Shown here: piece by piece, positions 1 to 9,680 of the stretch
How the letters are laid out: every line of letters begins with the position of its first letter
How positions within the stretch are numbered: position 1 is the first letter of the stretch
Origin: Desulfobacteraceae bacterium UBA2245
GTDB lineage: Bacteria > Desulfobacterota > Desulfobacteria > Desulfobacterales > UBA2245
Reading direction: 5' to 3'
NCBI GenBank assembly: GCA_002347265.1
Contig: DDYB01000025.1
Location: forward strand, 1-64,000
DNA: 64,000 nt
Notes under the pieces: generated by a model
Seen by the model: only the letters and a program-made list of their open reading frames with translations
What the model was told of the DNA's origin: nothing
Database searches by the model: none
Made by a program: the position numbers and the translations under genes

Positions 1-170
1 TTTCAGAGTCGATGCTGCTATGAGCCATTTGAGCCCTTTCTTTTTGATATTATTGTGTTTATTTGCAAATCCACTATAAATCAAAAGGAGGGGCTCTTCA
101 ACTATTTTCTCGTTATATCAAACCTTTACCGTCTTTCTGGTTTTGGCAGCCAAACCCGAAAGTTGAGTTT

Positions 171-2129
171 TTAAAGTATATTCGTGCTGCTTCCGGGATT
201 GAATTTTCTGACGGTTTTATGAAAAATCCGAATGTTTTCAATCTGGTATTCAGGGCCATATCGCAGCCGGATGTAAAGATTGATGATGCTGTCTACGCTT
301 TCCTTGAGGTCTTTGCGGATACTTCCCACATGGTGGGCATAATCCGACGGCCCCTGATCCGGTCTGCGGGGCAAGCCGCATCGAGCGAGCTTGTCGCAGA
401 ACTTTTCGTAGGATTGTTGAACCGGATCGGCACGACGCCGGGTCGAAACACCTTTGTAGCGTATGATGGCCGCGGCTAAAAGCAGGATGATGCCGATGGC
501 CAGCAGCAGGATCAATACGGTGTGTGCCCGGGTTTTGGGAAGTCCTGTTTTCTCAAGAAGGCTGAATTGCTGTTGCTGGGTATAGCCGATCACCCGGAGA
601 TTCCATTGATTGGCGGCTGCATCCCATGCCAGTGCGACGGGTTCCAGAAACCCGGCTACAAACCCGGGATACCGAATTGTGCGATGCAGGGTTCGGTCGG
701 CGAGAATTCCAGCACCTGTTTCCTGCTCGATGCGTTCCGGAGCCACCGCGGCTGTCGGATCAATCCGGCGCCATCCCTGTTCTGCTGTCCACACCTCGGT
801 CCAGGCATGTGCGTCGGACTGGCGAACAATCAGATAGTCTCCGAATGGATTTTTCTGACCGCCCAGGTACCCCACAACGACTCTGGCAGGTATTCCGGCC
901 GCTCTCATCAGAAACGCAAAGGCTGAGGCGTAATGCTCGCAGAATCCGGCTTTGGTGTTGAACAGAAAATCGTCCAGGGGGTCACCGGAAAGACCGGGCG
1001 GAGAGAGTGTGTATACAAAATCTTCTTTTTCGAAAAAATCCAGAGCTTTTTCGATAATCTGATTTTCTGTAAAGGATTGCTTCGCCCAGGTGCGGGCCAG
1101 GCTTATTGACCGCGGATTTCCGGAATCAGGAAGCTGAAGGGCTTGCTGCTCCCACGGGCGCAGCCGCTGGGCTGCATGAAACGGGGCGGACACCAGGTCA
1201 AACATCTGGCGCTTATATGCAATCCGTTTCAGATAAAGGGTGCGATCCGCCGTTATGTAAGCGGCATTCGGAGCCGAAACGGGAACGTCCAAGGCAAAGA
1301 GCCATCGGTTTTCATGGGGCTCCAGGGTCAGCGCGTACCGAATCAGATTCTGATCAGATGCCGGGAAGGACTCCACTGGAATACCGGCGCCCTGATGCCA
1401 GGATTTCCCGTCAAAACGCCAGAGAACCAACCCCCGCCAATAAAGATTCGATGAATCCGGAACCGGATCGGCAAACTGGACGCGAAACGCTACCGCCGGG
1501 CTCCGGGCAAGGGAAATGATGTCGCCTGGAGAAATATGATCCGAAAAGCCGCTGACGCCGACCGCTGACCGGGAGATTCCCCATATGTTGCCCTGAAATC
1601 TGGGAAAAAGAAAAAAAAGGACGATTGCCACCGGAAATGCCTGTAAAAGAATCTTGGCGGCAAGCATCATATCGCTCGATAGGCAGGTATTTTTACGATT
1701 CAGATGAATCATGACCGCTGTGGTGCATGCCACAGATGCCGCCATATAAAGCGCTGCGGCCATTGACTCGGTATTCAGCACCCGGGCCAGCACAAGGAAG
1801 TAGGCCAGAAAGAGCGCCACCATGCGATGTCGAAAGCTGTCCAGCTCCAGGGACTTCAGGCCCGCCATCAGGACCAGCAGCCCCAAAAACGCCTCGCTGT
1901 CCAGCGCTGCGCCATAGGTGATGAATATCCCGATGATGCCTGTGGACATGGCGATGGCGCGAAAAATCTTTCCGGGCCATTTGAGCTTGTTGCGGTCCAG
2001 ATAATAAACGTATCCCCAGCACGCCAAACAGAAGACCGTTATCCATGGCGGCAGCGTAAAGGCATGGGGCGCCAGCGCAATTGCCAGCGCCGTCAACACC
2101 AGTGGGATCTGCTCTGTTTCAATACGCAT
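171..2129 (-). CDS. TgpA-like membrane transglutaminase (DUF3488-TGase-DUF4129)
   Basis: About 652 aa. The N-terminal third is a bundle of hydrophobic segments (DUF3488 type). It is followed by a periplasmic transglutaminase-like core with a cysteine in GFCEHYASAF, a histidine in SDAHAWTEVW and an aspartate in RIDPTAAV, which form the usual Cys-His-Asp triad. A further membrane helix (about residues 540-560) precedes a short cytoplasmic tail. The frame also opens at a TTG at 2144. I prefer the ATG at 2129, which overlaps the DUF58 stop by 11 nt. It is the last gene of a minus-strand moxR-DUF58-transglutaminase operon, a common trio thought to act in envelope or protein maturation. The substrate is unknown. 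Family assignment is firm, physiological role is not. Confidence 0.9.
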   Translation of the reverse strand: MRIETEQIPLVLTALAIALAPHAFTLPPWITVFCLACWGYVYYLDRNKLKWPGKIFRAIAMSTGIIGIFITYGAALDSEAFLGLLVLMAGLKSLELDSFRHRMVALFLAYFLVLARVLNTESMAAALYMAASVACTTAVMIHLNRKNTCLSSDMMLAAKILLQAFPVAIVLFFLFPRFQGNIWGISRSAVGVSGFSDHISPGDIISLARSPAVAFRVQFADPVPDSSNLYWRGLVLWRFDGKSWHQGAGIPVESFPASDQNLIRYALTLEPHENRWLFALDVPVSAPNAAYITADRTLYLKRIAYKRQMFDLVSAPFHAAQRLRPWEQQALQLPDSGNPRSISLARTWAKQSFTENQIIEKALDFFEKEDFVYTLSPPGLSGDPLDDFLFNTKAGFCEHYASAFAFLMRAAGIPARVVVGYLGGQKNPFGDYLIVRQSDAHAWTEVWTAEQGWRRIDPTAAVAPERIEQETGAGILADRTLHRTIRYPGFVAGFLEPVALAWDAAANQWNLRVIGYTQQQQFSLLEKTGLPKTRAHTVLILLLAIGIILLLAAAIIRYKGVSTRRRADPVQQSYEKFCDKLARCGLPRRPDQGPSDYAHHVGSIRKDLKESVDSIINLYIRLRYGPEYQIENIRIFHKTVRKFNPGSSTNIL

Positions 2130-3048
2130 CGAAATCGTCCGCAATTCCGTAAATGGCCAGCTGCTTCAGACATAAATGAAGGTGGGCTTTACCGCTTGCC
2201 GGGGCGATGCTTTTCCCTGGAAGCTTCAGGCCGTAACGAAGGCCTGTGCGATGCGCCTTCATGATCATGCCGCAGAGTCTGGAAAGTTTTGCTTCCGTGT
2301 CGGCCTCTTTGATTTGATGCCAGTCCGCGATAATCGATGTTCCGGCAGCGGCGACGAAGGTTTTTGTAAAAAGGCCCTGGCCGCCGGAATATGCCTTCCA
2401 GGAAATATGTCGCGGTGAATCCCCGGGTTGATAGGTTTTCAGCTCATGAAAATCATCGGCGCCAGGGACCCGTTTCATTTTATTGTGCGCGGCGCCTGTC
2501 CCGGCGGTTTCAGAAGGAAGCGGAAAGCCGTAAGCCGGGCGAGGGTAAACCACGCAGGCCGCATCAACCGGCATCCTCTTTTTTGCCTGCAAGAGCCCCA
2601 GAGGATAGGTAGTTTGAATCCTCAGCATTCTGAATCGCAAAATGCCGCGTACGGGCCTTTTTATTTCTATATGGATGTGTGAGTCATTTTCTGGAAGGTT
2701 TTCGACAAGATATGCTTCCCTGGACAGTTCGAATTTGACCGAGTATTTCAAGTTGCCCGGATTGTGGACATGCAGAACAAATTTGGCGGTTTCGCCGGCG
2801 AAAACGCCTTGAGCGCTGATGGATCTGATCTGAATTCCCGAAAGATTTCGATACGTATAACCAAGGGAGACAAGGACGATTGCGCCGAGCAAAAAGGTGA
2901 ATGCAAAAGCCATATTGCTGTTGTAATTGCCCGCGCCTGCCGTCATGGCCACGAGCGTTATGATAAAAATGGTTCCGTACGTGTTGGGCGACAGAGAAAC
3001 GGAATGATTCTCCGCGGTTTCTGCCGCATTCGGATGCCGAAGGCGCAC
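2119..3048 (-). CDS. DUF58 domain protein
   Basis: 309 aa with a GTG start. Two hydrophobic segments near the N-terminus (about residues 25-65) are followed by a soluble region. It contains the DUF58 signature around PGDSPRHISWKAYSG, a motif typical of von Willebrand A-like proteins encoded beside MoxR ATPases. No clear Shine-Dalgarno sequence precedes the GTG, so translation may depend on read-through from moxR, whose stop lies 29 nt upstream. It overlaps the downstream transglutaminase gene by 11 nt, which indicates translational coupling. In the family, DUF58 and MoxR proteins are thought to act together as a chaperone-like pair. That role here is inference. Confidence 0.85.
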   Translation of the reverse strand: MRLRHPNAAETAENHSVSLSPNTYGTIFIITLVAMTAGAGNYNSNMAFAFTFLLGAIVLVSLGYTYRNLSGIQIRSISAQGVFAGETAKFVLHVHNPGNLKYSVKFELSREAYLVENLPENDSHIHIEIKRPVRGILRFRMLRIQTTYPLGLLQAKKRMPVDAACVVYPRPAYGFPLPSETAGTGAAHNKMKRVPGADDFHELKTYQPGDSPRHISWKAYSGGQGLFTKTFVAAAGTSIIADWHQIKEADTEAKLSRLCGMIMKAHRTGLRYGLKLPGKSIAPASGKAHLHLCLKQLAIYGIADDFDAY

Positions 3049-3077
3049 GGATGTTGATTTTGGCCGAAAAAAAAGTT

Positions 3078-3993
3078 TCAGACGACGGGTACCTTTCTGA
3101 GCAAAGCGTTCAACTGCTGCCGGGGCAGTTCGCCGAAATCTTCCCGGGTGCGCAGCCGATGGCCCGCCACCCAGAGCATCACTTTTTGTATGTCTTCAGG
3201 AAGCGCATACTGCCTTCCTTCCAGAAAGGCCCAGGCCCGGGCGGCTTTTAGCAGTGAGATTCCGGCTCTGGGTGAAAGTCCTACGGCAAAACGAGGCGAG
3301 TTCCGTGTGAAATCAATGATGTTCTGCGTGTATTCCAGCAAGGCATCGGAAACATGTACTTTCTGTGTCTGTTTTTGAATAGCGACCGCATCCGCGGCGG
3401 TCAGACACGGTTCCATGTGTGCAAGCGCGTCAATGACATCGGCCTGCTGAAGGAGTTTTTTTTCAGCGGCTCGGTCTGGGTAGCCGAGCTCAATGCGCAT
3501 CAGAAAACGATCCAGCTGAGATTCCGGAAGGGGGAAGGTGCCGGACTGTTCCAGAGGATTCTGCGTGGCGATAACGAAAAAAGGGTTGTCCAGCAAGCGT
3601 GTGTTTCCTTCCGTAGTGACCTGGTTTTCCTCCATGGCTTCCAAAAGCGCGCTCTGCGTTTTCGGGGTGGCCCGGTTGATTTCATCCACCAGAAGGACCT
3701 GGGTGAATATGGGGCCTGGATGAAAAACGAAGGTTCCGGTTTTTTTTTTCGAATATGCTGACGCCGAGAATGTCGCCGGGCAGCATGTCGCTGGTGCATT
3801 GGATTCGACGAAACTTAAGCCCGAGGCATCGGGACAGAACCTTTGCCAGCGTGGTTTTGCCGATTCCCGGAATGTCTTCGATCAACAAATGGCCCCCGGC
3901 AAAAAAACAGGTCAGGGCAAGACGGATTTGTTCTTCTTTTCCGAGCACCACCCGGGAAATTCTGCTTACAAGATCGTCAAAAGATATCTGCAT
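3078..3993 (-). pseudogene. MoxR-family AAA+ ATPase, frameshifted in an A10 run
   Basis: The N-terminal 103 codons (from 3993) carry the Walker A region EDIPGIGKTTLAK and run to GVSIFEKKN, then leave the MoxR frame and stop at 3682. The C-terminal part continues in another frame with the Walker B and Sensor regions (VDEINRATPKTQ, PLPESQLDRF) to the stop at 3078. The break falls in ten consecutive A on the coding strand (T on plus, 3740-3749). Removing one A restores FEKKTGTFVFHPGPIFTQVL, an exact family match, and gives about 304 aa. The frame is otherwise clean. The cause could be a homopolymer sequencing error, a recent mutation, or a functional slippery tract. The gene heads the DUF58-transglutaminase operon. 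Confidence 0.85.
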
Positions 3994-4009
3994 GGATGTA
4001 ATTTAAACA

Positions 4010-4395
4010 ATCAAAGGATTGCATAATTGAAAAGAATCGGTCATTTCCGTGGGTTCTTTGGCGGATAGCCTTCACTTTTTAAACGCGATGAACTCGATCC
4101 CTCTCTTTTTTCAGGCCGTAGAATATAATAACAATAATACCATGGGTATGGGGTGTCAAACTCTCGCAGTCCATCTTCGAGGCGCTTACCGGGTATATTC
4201 GAGGAAAAACAGGGACGGTCACGCGTCACTGTAAATCTGCCTGAGATTTTCAATCAGGATCGGCTTTGGCCGGAAGTGGTTTACGATATAAAATGAATGA
4301 AATTATAATTTATAGATTCATATTTATTATTTGACTTTCATATAAATTTAGTGTTTGTTATTAAAATCAATACAAAAAATCAAAGGAGGCCTGCT
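4010..4395. other. Intergenic region between divergent moxR and thioesterase
   Basis: This gap is AT-rich from about 4270 to 4380. It must hold the promoters of both divergent genes. A TTGACT hexamer at 4331-4336 is a possible -35 for the thioesterase, but no convincing -10 lies at the right distance. I saw no RNA gene or riboswitch. Confidence 0.4.
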
Positions 4396-4824
4396 GTGAA
4401 AGAAACCTTGCAACCCGGACTGGCATTTGAATTTAAATTTAAGGTTCCCGAAAACAAGACCGTTCCCCATCTGTTTCCTGAAGCGGCGGAATTTCAACTC
4501 ATGCCCAAGGTTCTGGCGACGGGTTACATGGTAGGTCTATTTGAATGGACGTGCATTCAGGCGGTTAATCCCCATATTGACTGGCCAAAAGAACAGACCG
4601 TGGGGATCGGCGTCCAGCTCACCCATCTGGCAGCAACGCCTCCGGGATTGGAGGTGACGGTTTCCGCTAGGCTCGAAGCGGTTTCGGGCCGCAAACTTAC
4701 CTTTTCCATTGTGGCCCATGATGGAATCGAAAAGATTTCGGAATGCAAGCATGAGCGTTTTGTGATTGATGCGGAAGGATTTAACTCCAGACTTCAAAAA
4801 AAGATAGCACAATCCGGAATATAA
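4396..4824 (+). CDS. FlK-type acyl-CoA thioesterase (hotdog fold)
   Basis: 142 aa from a GTG start at 4396. The frame is open 45 nt further upstream, but an AAAGGAGG at 4382-4389 sits 6 nt before this GTG and decides the start. The sequence matches the fluoroacetyl-CoA thioesterase-like family: a central hotdog region with T42, E50 and H77, near the T42/E50/H76 catalytic set of FlK from Streptomyces cattleya. The family hydrolyses small acyl-CoA thioesters. The real substrate in this organism is unknown, and fluoroacetate resistance should not be assumed. It stands alone between the minus-strand moxR cluster and an orphan gene. Confidence 0.8.
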   Translation: MKETLQPGLAFEFKFKVPENKTVPHLFPEAAEFQLMPKVLATGYMVGLFEWTCIQAVNPHIDWPKEQTVGIGVQLTHLAATPPGLEVTVSARLEAVSGRKLTFSIVAHDGIEKISECKHERFVIDAEGFNSRLQKKIAQSGI

Positions 4825-5094
4825 TCGAATTCCGGCAACAGCTGCGATTTTGTTTATTCAGGCGGCCCCTCAAGTTTATGGGCATCCGGGAGAAGCGCTT
4901 TTGACACTCCGGCTGAATCACCGGGATTGCCGTAAGAGAATCCTGACGACTGAGTTCGCATCGGCGAGTTCTCAAAACCATGGTACTTTTTGAAAACCGC
5001 TGCATTATTTGACTGTGAGTTGTTTGTCCATTGAAGACCGTCATGAGGCTGATTTGCATGGATGAATCGTTGAACAGCAGGAAAGGGGTGTGAG

Positions 5095-5532
5095 ATGGCC
5101 GATAGTTATGTCTGCCCGACGCTTCCTTCGGAAACGATTTCGAATTACAGGGAAATTTTTCAAACAGTCGATGATGGAATCGAATATGTGCTGGAAATGT
5201 TTCCGGTGCTTTTTAAAAACGCGCTGTCCGAAATTCGGGGAAGGTTTTCCAAGAAGGAAGTCATGCTGATTATCCGCGTGATGAGCGGATTGATTCTTTC
5301 GCCTCAGCTGGCCGGCCAGTATATCGTCGGCAATGTTCTTGACCGTATTGGCCGCGAGGATTTGCTTGCGTCGGTCGGAATCGAAAAAAGCGGGTTTTTG
5401 GAGAAATTGCGAAGTCTTAATATCTTTCAGAGGGCTTGTCTGGAGATATGGGCCAACAGTTACTGGTATCAGGGCGGGAAGCCCTACGAGGACAGCGACG
5501 CCTTGAATAGATACATGGAGACCCTGATATAA
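5095..5532 (+). CDS. Hypothetical protein, 145 aa
   Basis: I do not recognise this protein. It is preceded by a GAAAGGGG ribosome-binding site 8 nt before the ATG and has normal codon use. It is predicted to be soluble and mostly helical, with a weakly hydrophobic middle (VMSGLILSPQLAGQYIVGNV) and aromatic residues at the end (WANSYWYQGG). It has no signal peptide and no known catalytic motif. It lies alone, with more than 250 nt on either side, so context gives no function. Confidence 0.7.
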   Translation: MADSYVCPTLPSETISNYREIFQTVDDGIEYVLEMFPVLFKNALSEIRGRFSKKEVMLIIRVMSGLILSPQLAGQYIVGNVLDRIGREDLLASVGIEKSGFLEKLRSLNIFQRACLEIWANSYWYQGGKPYEDSDALNRYMETLI

Positions 5533-6200
5533 CAAGAGCAGGTGTTTCAGGTTCCTGCTCGGCATTTTGGCATTGATGCGGTCATCAAAGTGAACCTTTC
5601 TTCTAACGCCTTATCCGTTTGTTTCAAACGATTCCCTTAGCAATCTGTTCAAAAACTGTGCATAAACCTTCATTCAGCGTTGGGTGGCTCTCGCCAATGC
5701 TCACATCTACTTGAATATGTTGCGTTAAACAGGTTCTCAGAATGAACTCGATTACAAACAAATTGATGTTTCTATATCAGTGTGAGAGCCGGGATTACGC
5801 GGAATTCGGCAGAATCTTAAATATCCGCCAGAATTCCGGGAAACCCTTTTGAAGGCGGCTCGCGATGCGTTTGAAAAGATAGAAAGATGGAAGACCGTCG
5901 CCAGTTCCCGCCCTGACGCCTGACGCAAAACACCTGCCGTGTGCTTTTGTTCGATCTTCCGTTGAACAGATCCGCCGCCATTGCCGAAACGCTGATCATC
6001 ATCCTCTATGCAGTAAGGCAGTTGTCCACTTTTTGAATCGTCTGGTCCGGTCCGGCCAAATGATGATTGCGTGGTCTGCTGTCAGATTGCCTCGCCTTTT
6101 TTGTTCGGGAATCTGCTTGAAGAAATTTGCCGGCCGTGTCATAAAAAACTCTTTATTCTTTTAGATGTCGTGCCTGCGACAGATTTCAGGGGAGGGCGGG
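5533..6200. other. 668-nt intergenic region upstream of cobU
   Basis: It contains a degenerate copy of a repeat element (5646-5742). The rest has no convincing ORF: short frames around 5741-6000 lack ribosome-binding sites and family resemblance. I looked for the B12 box that precedes the two other cobamide operons here and did not find one, so cobU does not appear to be riboswitch-controlled. Confidence 0.5.
5646..5742 (-). repeat. Degenerate copy of a 133-bp palindromic-ended repeat
   Basis: The sequence beginning TGTTCAAAAAC and continuing through CTCTCGCCAATGCTC and TTGAATATGTTG matches the reverse complement of the element at 22585-22717. One terminal repeat is kept at 10 of 11 positions, and the other end has decayed. 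No ORF is associated. Confidence 0.65.
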
Positions 6201-6749
6201 GTGAACCAGACGACCTTGGTGGTGGGCGGATGCCGAAGTGGAAAAAGCAGATACGCCCTTGAGCTGGCGGAGCGCGGGTTCGGAGCGCGGAAAGTCTTCA
6301 TGGCGACCTGCGTTCCGGCGGACGGCGAGATGCGCTGCCGGGTCGAGCGGCATCAGGCAGAGCGGGGCCCTTCCTGGACCACGGTGGAATCGCCGGTTCG
6401 AATCGCCGAGGATCTGCTTTATCACAGCAAAAGGGCCGACGGGATTATCGTGGACTGTCTGACGCTCTGGGTGAGCAATCTGATGATGGAAGACCCGGAC
6501 CTTGATGCCGTCGCCTGCCGGGTACGAACGCTGACCGATGCGCTCAGGCAGACAAGATGCCCGGTGGTTCTGGTATCCAATGAGGTGGGAGCCGGTATTG
6601 TTCCGGAAAATGCCCTGGCCAGACGCTTTCGGGATGCAGCGGGATTTGCCAACCAGCAGGTAGCCCGGTGCGCAGACACGGTGGTGTGGATGGTGGCTGG
6701 AATTCCGGTGACGGTTAAACAACCTTCGGGCGCGGGAGCAAATCCATGA
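6201..6749 (+). CDS. cobU: Adenosylcobinamide kinase / guanylyltransferase
   Basis: 182 aa from a GTG at 6201, chosen because AGGGGAGG (6188-6195) sits 5 nt upstream. An in-frame ATG at 6165 would add 12 residues with no ribosome-binding site. The P-loop GGCRSGKS (residues 9-16) and the histidine of VERHQAERG (H51), the guanylated residue of the family, are present, as is the C-terminal signature NEVGAGIVPEN. CobU phosphorylates cobinamide and converts cobinamide phosphate to GDP-cobinamide in the nucleotide-loop pathway. Its 3' end overlaps cobS by 4 nt, so the genes are translationally coupled. Confidence 0.93.
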   Translation: MNQTTLVVGGCRSGKSRYALELAERGFGARKVFMATCVPADGEMRCRVERHQAERGPSWTTVESPVRIAEDLLYHSKRADGIIVDCLTLWVSNLMMEDPDLDAVACRVRTLTDALRQTRCPVVLVSNEVGAGIVPENALARRFRDAAGFANQQVARCADTVVWMVAGIPVTVKQPSGAGANP

Positions 6750-7474
6750 GGGGGTTGATTTCGGCCATTCGGTTCATCACCGTGCTGCCGGCCGGAGAAT
6801 CCGGAACCTTTGAACCCCTCAGAATGATTCCTTTTTTCCCGGTGGTCGGGTTGCTGCTCGGCGTCCTGACTGCCGGTTTTGATTTGGTGGTTTCTCATTT
6901 CTGGTCCGGTCCGACGGTCGCGCTGCTGGATGTTCTTTTTCTGGCGGCCCTGACCGGCGCCTTTCACATCGACGGCCTGGGGGATACAGCCGATGGCCTT
7001 TACGGGCGCCGTTCCCGGGAAAAGTCTCTGGCCATCATGAAAGACAGCCGGATCGGCATCATGGCCCTGATGGCCGTGGTTTCGGTCCTTGCCGTGAAAT
7101 GGGCCGGAATTTACGAACTGGATGATCACCGCCTGCTGCTGATCATCATCATTCCGGCCTATGCACGGGGCAGCATGATCATGGGTATTTTCAGACTTCC
7201 CTACGGAAGGCCCGAGGGTGGAACCGGCTTGGCGTTCTTTGGGGAAAAGCTGGGAGTCTCGGATTTTAAATGGCTGGCGATTCCCCTGAGCTTATCGCTC
7301 CTGCTGGGATGGAAGTGTTTCTGGCTCAACGCAGTTTATGGTATTCTGGTGTTTGCATTGCTTCTGTTCTACAAGAAGCGCATGGGCTGCGTCACCGGCG
7401 ACATGCTCGGCGCCATGACCGAAATCATTGAAGCAGGGCTTTTCCTGATGGTTTCCATGGGGTTTGCGGCATGA
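6746..7474 (+). CDS. cobS: Adenosylcobinamide-GDP ribazoletransferase
   Basis: 242 aa, an integral membrane protein with five or six hydrophobic segments. It carries the family signature FHIDGLGDTADGLYG (residues about 73-87), whose aspartates bind magnesium. CobS joins GDP-cobinamide to alpha-ribazole or alpha-ribazole phosphate to make the complete cobamide. It overlaps cobU by 4 nt and the next gene by 4 nt. The order cobU-cobS is common in proteobacterial cobamide operons. Confidence 0.93.
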   Translation: MRGLISAIRFITVLPAGESGTFEPLRMIPFFPVVGLLLGVLTAGFDLVVSHFWSGPTVALLDVLFLAALTGAFHIDGLGDTADGLYGRRSREKSLAIMKDSRIGIMALMAVVSVLAVKWAGIYELDDHRLLLIIIIPAYARGSMIMGIFRLPYGRPEGGTGLAFFGEKLGVSDFKWLAIPLSLSLLLGWKCFWLNAVYGILVFALLLFYKKRMGCVTGDMLGAMTEIIEAGLFLMVSMGFAA

Positions 7475-8553
7475 TTCAGGGCCATGGCGGAAATATCTTT
7501 GAGACGGCCGAACGGCTGAGATGTGCGCCATCCGAGATTGTTGACATGAGCAGCAATGTCAATCCTCTGGGACCGATGCCTGAACTGGTGGAACATCTTC
7601 GAAAGATTCTTCCCGAGACCATTTCGGTATTGCCCCGGGTGGATTCTGCGGACATCGTCGGGCTCTTTGCACGCCGTTACAACCTGGATCCCTTCTGCGC
7701 CCTGGCATCAAACGGCAGCACTCAGTTTATATACGACATTCCACGGGCTTTTGAAACGAAAAAGGCAATCATTCTGGGCCCTACCTACGCGGATTACGCT
7801 GATGCATGCCGCATGCAGGGTGTTTCATTTGACGAGTTCTTTGCCGAAGAAGACGATGGCTTTGCCCCGGATCTGAGCAGGTTTGGAGACAGGCTTTCCA
7901 GTGCGGATACGGCATTTATCTGCAACCCCAACAATCCGACCGGCGCGTTGATTCCGGCACGTCAGTTGCGGGATCTGTGCAGCGCTCATCCCCGGGTGCG
8001 TTTTGTCGTGGATGAGTCCTATCTGCCCTTTGCGCCGGAAGGGGATCGGCAATCCATGGCAGGTTGCGGGCTTGGCAATGTCGTGGTTTTGAATTCCATG
8101 TCCAAGATATACAGGTTGCCGGGGCTGAGAATCGGTTTTCTGATCGGACAGCCGGAAATGATTCAAAAAGCGGTCCGTTATCGTCAGCCATGGTGTGTGA
8201 ACGGCCTGGCCCAGGAGGCCGTGTCGTATCTGATGACGCATCCGCAGAACACAGATGCCTTTGTTGCAAAGACCCGCGTCTTTCTTGCCGCGGAAAGAAT
8301 GAACTTTGTGCAGGCTTTGCATGAAGTTCCGGATATTCGGTTTTATAATAGCAGCACCTCGTTTCTGCTGGCCAAATTGTCCGGGAGATTTACTGCCCAA
8401 AAAGTATGGGATTTTCTCTGCCGACAACGGATTCTCATTCGGGACTGCACGAATTTCGGTGGACTGACAGACCGTTTTGTCAGGTTTTCATTGAAGACAC
8501 ATGATATAAATACTATAGTAACCCAAAAACTGGCGTTATGGATGAAATCATAA
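7471..8553 (+). CDS. cobD: Threonine-phosphate decarboxylase (PLP aminotransferase fold)
   Basis: 360 aa (cobD in Salmonella naming, cobC in Pseudomonas naming). It is a fold-type I PLP enzyme. The schiff-base lysine lies in NSMSKIYRLPGLRIG, the cofactor aspartate and tyrosine in FVVDESYLPF, and the substrate-binding CNPNNPTG motif is present. It makes (R)-1-aminopropan-2-ol phosphate, the linker attached by CbiB, from L-threonine phosphate. It resembles histidinol-phosphate aminotransferase, but its position inside a cobamide operon supports the decarboxylase call. It overlaps cobS by 4 nt. Confidence 0.88.
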   Translation: MIQGHGGNIFETAERLRCAPSEIVDMSSNVNPLGPMPELVEHLRKILPETISVLPRVDSADIVGLFARRYNLDPFCALASNGSTQFIYDIPRAFETKKAIILGPTYADYADACRMQGVSFDEFFAEEDDGFAPDLSRFGDRLSSADTAFICNPNNPTGALIPARQLRDLCSAHPRVRFVVDESYLPFAPEGDRQSMAGCGLGNVVVLNSMSKIYRLPGLRIGFLIGQPEMIQKAVRYRQPWCVNGLAQEAVSYLMTHPQNTDAFVAKTRVFLAAERMNFVQALHEVPDIRFYNSSTSFLLAKLSGRFTAQKVWDFLCRQRILIRDCTNFGGLTDRFVRFSLKTHDINTIVTQKLALWMKS

Positions 8554-8649
8554 CAGGTTCGGCCCATAAGAGGTAGTGTTCAATATTTCGGCTCGTGATC
8601 TGTTTGTGCAGTAATTTAACCATTCGGGAGTTATGAGGTGGAGGTTGCG

Positions 8650-9612
8650 ATGGATTTCTCCAATACTTGGTATGTCATTCCGGCGGCATTTATTCTTGAT
8701 CTTATCTTCGGCGATCCTAAACATCTGCCCCATCCGGTTCGATGGATGGGAAATGCCATTTCAGTCTTAGAGCCTTCCTTCCGCAGGCTTTTTTCAAGAC
8801 CCGTGGTTTCCGGAGCGCTTTTCGCTTTATGTCTGATCTTTGCTTCCTGGGCTGCCGTGGCTATCCTGGTCGTTCTGGCTGCCAAAATTCACCCTCTGGC
8901 GGCGGGCGTTGTTCAGTTGGTGCTGATTTTTTTCTGCCTTTCGACCCGTTCTCTGCAACAGGCTGCCAAAAATGTTCTGGCCGCCCTGCGGGCGAAAGAC
9001 CTTTCTGCGGCCAGAAAAAACGTGGCGGAAATCGTCGGAAGAGATGTCGCCGGCCTTAACGAGGCGGGCGTGGCAAGAGCCACCGTCGAATCGGTCGGAG
9101 AAAATCTTGTGGACGGCGTGATTGCGCCGCTTTTTTTTGCCTTTATCGGCGGGGCCCCGCTGGCGGTTGCATACAAGATGGTCAATACGCTTGATTCGAT
9201 GATCGGATACCGCAACAAAGACTATATCGAATTCGGAAAGGCCGCAGCACGTATCGACGATGTTTTCAACTATATTCCAGCCCGTCTTTCGGTTTTTTTC
9301 ATCGCTTTGGCGGCCCAGATCACCCGGCGCAAAGGAATGCAGACGCTTGCAATGGCCTTTGAACAGGGCAGAAATCATATAAGCCCGAACTCCGGTTATC
9401 CGGAAGCCGCCTTTGCGAGCGTTCTGGAAGTTCGACTCGGCGGGCCTTCTGTATATGGCGGCGCTCAGGTCAGCAAACCCTTTATCGGAGAACAGTTCGG
9501 CGAGGTTGCGGCCGAAGACATCAAAAAGGCCTCGGATCTGATGATGATTTCAGCCGTTCTGGCACTGGTGGTGTTCTGGATTATAGCTGCCGTTTTCAGC
9601 ACGGCGGGCTGA
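8650..9612 (+). CDS. cbiB: Adenosylcobinamide-phosphate synthase
   Basis: 320 aa from the ATG at 8650. GGAGG at 8640-8644 favours this over a GTG at 8638. It is a polytopic membrane protein with the CbiB signatures DLIFGDPKHLPHPVRWMG at the N-terminus and VESVGENLVDGVIAPLFF and NTLDSMIGYRN in the middle. It attaches aminopropanol phosphate to adenosylcobyric acid. The PLP gene product directly upstream supplies that linker. The corrin-ring genes are not in the window, so either they lie elsewhere or the cell relies on salvage. Confidence 0.92.
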   Translation: MDFSNTWYVIPAAFILDLIFGDPKHLPHPVRWMGNAISVLEPSFRRLFSRPVVSGALFALCLIFASWAAVAILVVLAAKIHPLAAGVVQLVLIFFCLSTRSLQQAAKNVLAALRAKDLSAARKNVAEIVGRDVAGLNEAGVARATVESVGENLVDGVIAPLFFAFIGGAPLAVAYKMVNTLDSMIGYRNKDYIEFGKAAARIDDVFNYIPARLSVFFIALAAQITRRKGMQTLAMAFEQGRNHISPNSGYPEAAFASVLEVRLGGPSVYGGAQVSKPFIGEQFGEVAAEDIKKASDLMMISAVLALVVFWIIAAVFSTAG

Positions 9613-9680
9613 TCAAAGGCGCCCCTCTGAATCGAAACGCAGGACATTGTCCTCTGAAGGGGGAAAGGGCTGATTGTTGA

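Noticed and set aside
63..479. 138-aa plus-strand ORF at the window start
   Set aside because: It is mostly antisense to the transglutaminase gene and shows no domain, although a GGAGG-like sequence lies inside it.
5533..6200. B12 riboswitch before cobU
   Set aside because: No B12 box or aptamer blocks were found, unlike the two clear riboswitches downstream.
6394..6404. tRNA T-arm-like GGTTCGAATC
   Set aside because: It lies inside cobU with no matching tRNA arms around it.
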